Part shown: one piece after another, positions 5,990 to 8,018 of the stretch
How positions within the stretch are numbered: position 1 is the first letter of the stretch
Layout: every line of letters starts with the position of its first letter
Source of the DNA: an uncultured Comamonadaceae bacterium
Lineage (GTDB): Bacteria > Pseudomonadota > Gammaproteobacteria > Burkholderiales > Burkholderiaceae_C
Reading direction: 5' to 3'
Length of the DNA stretch: 8,018 bases
NCBI GenBank assembly: GCA_937893415.1
Contig: CALBWZ010000048.1
Location: 1 to 8,018, forward strand
Notes under the pieces: model-generated
Told to the model about the DNA's origin: nothing
What the model saw: only the letters and a program-made list of their open reading frames with translations
The model's database searches: none
Made by a program: the position numbers and the translations under genes

Positions 5990-6499
5990 TTATTGACTAC
6001 GCGCTTGAGCCAATATAGTGTCGGCATCGCTTACTTCGAATTTACCGGCATCTTCGATGTTTAGCGTTATGACAATGCCATCTTTAATCAACATGGAGTA
6101 GCGGTTGCTTCGCAGTCCCAAACCTTTTCCGGTCAGATCTAACGTTAAGCCCGTTGCATTTGCAAAGGCGGCATCGCCGTCCGCCAACATACGTACTTTG
6201 CCAGCCGTTTGTTGGTCGCGTCCCCATGCACCCATTACAAACACATCGTTAACACTCAAGCACCACACCTCGTCAACACCGGCATCTTTAAAATCTTGGG
6301 CATGTTCGGTATAACCAGGTACGTGCCTTGCTGAGCAAGTAGGGGTAAAAGCACCCGGTACAGCAAACAACGCAATGGTTTTACTTTTAGCAGCTTCTAA
6401 ACTGTCTACAGGGTTGGGGCCAGCACTGCGGCCATTTGATTCAGTTTCTAAGAATTCCGTCAGCATTACTGCTGGTATCGAGTCACCTACTTTAATCAT
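5990..6499 (-). CDS. Peroxiredoxin, Prx5 type (AhpC/TSA family)
   Basis: A 169-residue cytoplasmic thiol peroxidase of the Prx5 group, reducing hydrogen peroxide and organic hydroperoxides. The peroxidatic Cys55 sits in VPGAFTPTCSARHVPGY, the Prx5 form of the PxxxTxxC motif. LSVNDVFVMGAWG, GLGLRSNRYSMLIKDG and VITLNIED are further family blocks. There is one other cysteine, Cys80 (EVWCLSVND), at the usual Prx5 position. No C-terminal glutaredoxin domain is fused, unlike in the Haemophilus protein, so it probably relies on a separate glutathione/glutaredoxin or thioredoxin donor. The start is well supported: AGGAG (6506-6510) lies 6 nt before the ATG. The gene stands between the ribosomal-operon terminator and the hairpin at 5941-5971, so it should have its own promoter in 6511-6560; I could not pick convincing boxes there. 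Confidence 0.95.
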   Translation of the reverse strand: MIKVGDSIPAVMLTEFLETESNGRSAGPNPVDSLEAAKSKTIALFAVPGAFTPTCSARHVPGYTEHAQDFKDAGVDEVWCLSVNDVFVMGAWGRDQQTAGKVRMLADGDAAFANATGLTLDLTGKGLGLRSNRYSMLIKDGIVITLNIEDAGKFEVSDADTILAQARSQ

Positions 6500-6560
6500 T
6501 TCATTCTCCTTTTGTTAGACCAGATGGCCGGTAGTTAGTGTGATTACTTGTACATTACAC

Positions 6561-6592
6561 AAAAAAAAGCAACTCACGCATGAGTTGCTTTT
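6561..6592 (-). terminator. Strong intrinsic terminator of the ribosomal protein operon
   Basis: On the minus strand AAAAGCAACTCA, loop TGCG, TGAGTTGCTTTTTTTT: a perfect 8-bp stem (6569-6576 with 6581-6588), extended by four A-T pairs, a 4-nt loop and eight T. It lies 33 nt after the rpsQ stop and before the peroxiredoxin gene. The plus strand also has TTTTCTT after the stem, so it may act in both directions. Confidence 0.93.
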
Positions 6593-6624
6593 CTTAAACA
6601 CATTGCCTGTAAGGGCAAGTATGT

Positions 6625-6894
6625 TTAGACCAATTCCGCTTTTTGAACCAAACGGGTTGTTACCCAGTTTTTGGTTTTTGAAAGCGGCCGGCTTTCTGTG
6701 ATTTCAATCACGTCGCCCAGCTTGTACTGGTTGTCTTCATCGTGCGCATGGTACTTGCTCGACAGCGTTACGATTTTGCCGTAAAGCTCGTGCTTAACGC
6801 GACGCTCGACCATAACCGTTACGGTTTTGGCACGTTTATCGCTGACCACTTTGCCGACCAAGGTGCGACTACGGGTTGTTGTTGCTTCCGTCAT
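6625..6894 (-). CDS. rpsQ: 30S ribosomal protein uS17
   Basis: uS17 binds 16S rRNA early in small-subunit assembly. The 89-residue product has the OB-fold pattern: [20 protein letters not shown], then [12 protein letters not shown], the loop [19 protein letters not shown] and [11 protein letters not shown]. Length and motifs are normal. The frame opens at a GTG (6907-6909) that overlaps the rpmC stop, but the ATG at 6892-6894 is the true start: GAGGAG (6902-6907 on this strand) is 7 nt before it, and the product then begins [15 protein letters not shown], as in relatives. It is the last gene of the operon in this genome, followed by a strong terminator. In E. coli the S10 operon also ends at rpsQ, but there the spc operon follows directly. 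Confidence 0.97.
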   Translation of the reverse strand: MTEATTTRSRTLVGKVVSDKRAKTVTVMVERRVKHELYGKIVTLSSKYHAHDEDNQYKLGDVIEITESRPLSKTKNWVTTRLVQKAELV

Positions 6895-6901
6895 GTTTTC
6901 G

Positions 6902-6907
6902 CTCCTC
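6902..6907 (-). promoter_or_regulatory. Shine-Dalgarno that decides the rpsQ start
   Basis: GAGGAG on the minus strand, 7 nt before the ATG at 6892-6894 and overlapping the rpmC TGA. It lies within the codons that would be translated from the upstream GTG, so the GTG is not the likely start. Confidence 0.8.
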
Positions 6908-7100
6908 ACTTAGCAACCAATTTTTCGGCCAAAATAGTTTTGGCACGAGAAATGGCGCGTCGTGTGCTGCTCATTGAAGCAGTGTTGGTGAGTTGTTGGG
7001 TGCCTTTTTGCATGCGCAAGCCAAAATGGGCTTTTTGCAATGCTTTGACTTCGGCTTTTAAGCCATCGACGTCTTTTTGGCGCAGATCAGTAGTGTTCAT
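6906..7100 (-). CDS. rpmC: 50S ribosomal protein bL29/uL29
   Basis: A 64-residue protein with the two-helix pattern of uL29: [20 protein letters not shown], then [18 protein letters not shown] and [15 protein letters not shown]. It lies at the polypeptide exit of the large subunit. Its position between rplP and rpsQ is the normal one. The ATG at 7098-7100 is preceded by AAGGATAGAGA, with the purine-rich site partly overlapping the rplP stop, 12 nt upstream. Nothing odd is seen. Confidence 0.96.
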   Translation of the reverse strand: MNTTDLRQKDVDGLKAEVKALQKAHFGLRMQKGTQQLTNTASMSSTRRAISRAKTILAEKLVAK

Positions 7101-7112
7101 TGTTCTCTATCC

Positions 7113-7529
7113 TTACTGGCCAAGCATACGCGTGACGAAAGTGGTGCGCAATGGCAACTTGGCAGCTGCCAAGGTGAATGCCTCACGCGCCAATTGCTCA
7201 GGTACGCCAACGATTTCGTACAGTACTTTACCGGGCTGAATTTCAGCCACGTAATACTCTACGCTACCTTTGCCGTTACCCATACGCACTTCAGCGGGCT
7301 TATTGGAAATAGGCTTGTCTGGGAAGACACGGATCCAAATACGACCGCCACGTTTAATGTGACGGTTAATGGCACGACGAGCTGACTCGATTTGACGAGC
7401 CGTTAGGCGACCACGGTCGATGGACTTCAAGCCGAAGTCACCAAACGCCACGGTGTTGCCAGTAGTGGCAATACCCGTGTTGCGGCCTTTTTGCTCTTTA
7501 CGGTACTTACGACGAGCAGGTTGCAGCAT
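7113..7529 (-). CDS. rplP: 50S ribosomal protein uL16
   Basis: uL16 sits near the peptidyl transferase centre and the A-site tRNA elbow. The 138-residue product is complete: [55 protein letters not shown], the loop [34 protein letters not shown] and a C-terminal [12 protein letters not shown]. Arg82 of VRMGNGKG corresponds to the arginine that E. coli RoxA hydroxylates. The ATG (7527-7529) is separated by 3 nt from the rpsC stop; AGGAG (7538-7542) is 8 nt before it and falls in the last codons of rpsC, so the two are translationally coupled. The usual Arg in ATRGN is Thr here (ATTGN), a mild deviation. Confidence 0.97.
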   Translation of the reverse strand: MLQPARRKYRKEQKGRNTGIATTGNTVAFGDFGLKSIDRGRLTARQIESARRAINRHIKRGGRIWIRVFPDKPISNKPAEVRMGNGKGSVEYYVAEIQPGKVLYEIVGVPEQLAREAFTLAAAKLPLRTTFVTRMLGQ

Positions 7530-7532
7530 GTT

Positions 7533-8018
7533 TTATTCTCCTTTACCGTCCGCAGGTGCTGCTGCGGGCGCGGCCTTGCGAACGCGCTTAACGGCTGGTT
7601 TAGCTTCACCACCAGCGGTGGCTTCAGCAGGTTTGTCACTGCCATCGGCTGGCGCGGCATTGCTACCGGCTGGACGACGTGCACCGCGTGCTGGACGTGC
7701 TGCGCCAGGACGATCGCCATCACGGCGAGGTCCACGTGGGCGACGCTCGTCATCACGAGGCTCGGCAGCCACTGGTGCATCGTTGCGTCCCAAGGTATCA
7801 CCCTTGTAAACCCAAACTTTTACACCAATGATGCCGTAAGTGGTCTTTGCTTCAGAGGTACCGTAATCAATATCTGCACGAATGGTGTGCAAAGGCACGC
7901 GGCCTTCACGGTACCACTCTCTACGTGCAATCTCGATACCATTCAATCGGCCAGACGACATGATCTTGATGCCTTGAGCACCCATACGCATGGCGTTTTG
8001 CATGGCACGCTTCATGGC
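7533..8018 (-). CDS. rpsC: 30S ribosomal protein uS3 (C-terminal part, cut by window edge)
   Basis: uS3 lies at the mRNA entry site of the 30S subunit and has helicase activity with uS4 and uS5. The window contains the C-terminal domain: [60 protein letters not shown] and [13 protein letters not shown], all standard. The frame is open through the right edge, so the N-terminal KH domain lies outside. After GRNDAPV comes a tail of about 78 residues of low complexity: first Arg/Gly/Pro-rich ([20 protein letters not shown]), then Ala/Pro/Lys-rich ([20 protein letters not shown]). Tails occur in betaproteobacterial uS3, but this one looks long. The last codons contain the Shine-Dalgarno for rplP. 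Confidence 0.97.
   Translation of the reverse strand, partial: AMKRAMQNAMRMGAQGIKIMSSGRLNGIEIARREWYREGRVPLHTIRADIDYGTSEAKTTYGIIGVKVWVYKGDTLGRNDAPVAAEPRDDERRPRGPRRDGDRPGAARPARGARRPAGSNAAPADGSDKPAEATAGGEAKPAVKRVRKAAPAAAPADGKGE

Noticed and set aside
7158..7187. Thr in place of Arg in uL16 or other residue changes as signs of a divergent paralogue
   Set aside because: The rest of the protein and its operon position are standard; single changes are normal variation.
6742..7239. Plus-strand frame of 165 codons across rpsQ, rpmC and rplP
   Set aside because: Antisense to three certain ribosomal protein genes; no motif and no ribosome site.
7420..7809. Plus-strand Ala/Arg/Pro-rich frame of 129 codons
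   Set aside because: It is the antisense shadow of the low-complexity uS3 tail and the uL16 start; the minus-strand genes are certain.
1..8018. Defence system, mobile element, prophage or CRISPR array
   Set aside because: No transposase, integrase, nuclease or repeat-spacer pattern is visible; nearly all coding regions belong to known housekeeping or conserved families.

Overview
The window looks like the chromosome of a betaproteobacterium, most likely Burkholderiales, with a more moderate base composition than the GC-rich members of that order. This rests on the EIIA(Man)-HPr-Enzyme I cluster without sugar permease genes, the style of the ribosomal proteins (long low-complexity uS3 tail, uL16 and uL29 sequence), a family III CoA-transferase of the betaproteobacterial type, and a DUF4197 protein. 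Assignment is from recognition of protein families, not from a search.

Left part (1-1931, minus strand): a compact unit read right to left encodes a small lipoprotein, a mannose-type EIIA, HPr and the N-terminal third of Enzyme I (cut by the window edge). EIIA and ptsH overlap by 32 nt and ptsH/ptsI by 4 nt, so translation is probably coupled. No EIIB or EIIC is visible, which fits a regulatory rather than sugar-transporting phosphotransfer chain.

Middle part (1932-5917): a CaiB/BaiF CoA-transferase starts exactly where the divergent lipoprotein gene can start (the two ATGs abut in CATATG). It is followed by a thioredoxin-fold protein with a CPYC motif. A DUF4197 exported protein lies on the opposite strand and is divergent from a TlpA-like lipoprotein thioredoxin. 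A stretch of about 500 bp then holds no convincing intact gene, only what may be the decayed remains of one on the minus strand. A GNAT acetyltransferase follows.

Right part (5941-8018, minus strand): a hairpin separates the GNAT gene from a convergent Prx5-type peroxiredoxin. Upstream of the peroxiredoxin lies a strong intrinsic terminator that closes the S10-type ribosomal protein operon, of which rpsC (partial), rplP, rpmC and rpsQ are seen. The operon therefore ends at rpsQ and the spc genes do not follow directly. The uS3 protein carries a long Arg/Gly- then Ala/Pro/Lys-rich tail.

I see no mobile element, CRISPR array, tRNA or phage gene, and no clear sign of a new multi-gene system. 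The items most worth a second look are the decayed interval near 4924-5419, the abutting divergent start codons at 1929-1934, and the terminator-closed ribosomal operon next to a peroxiredoxin.
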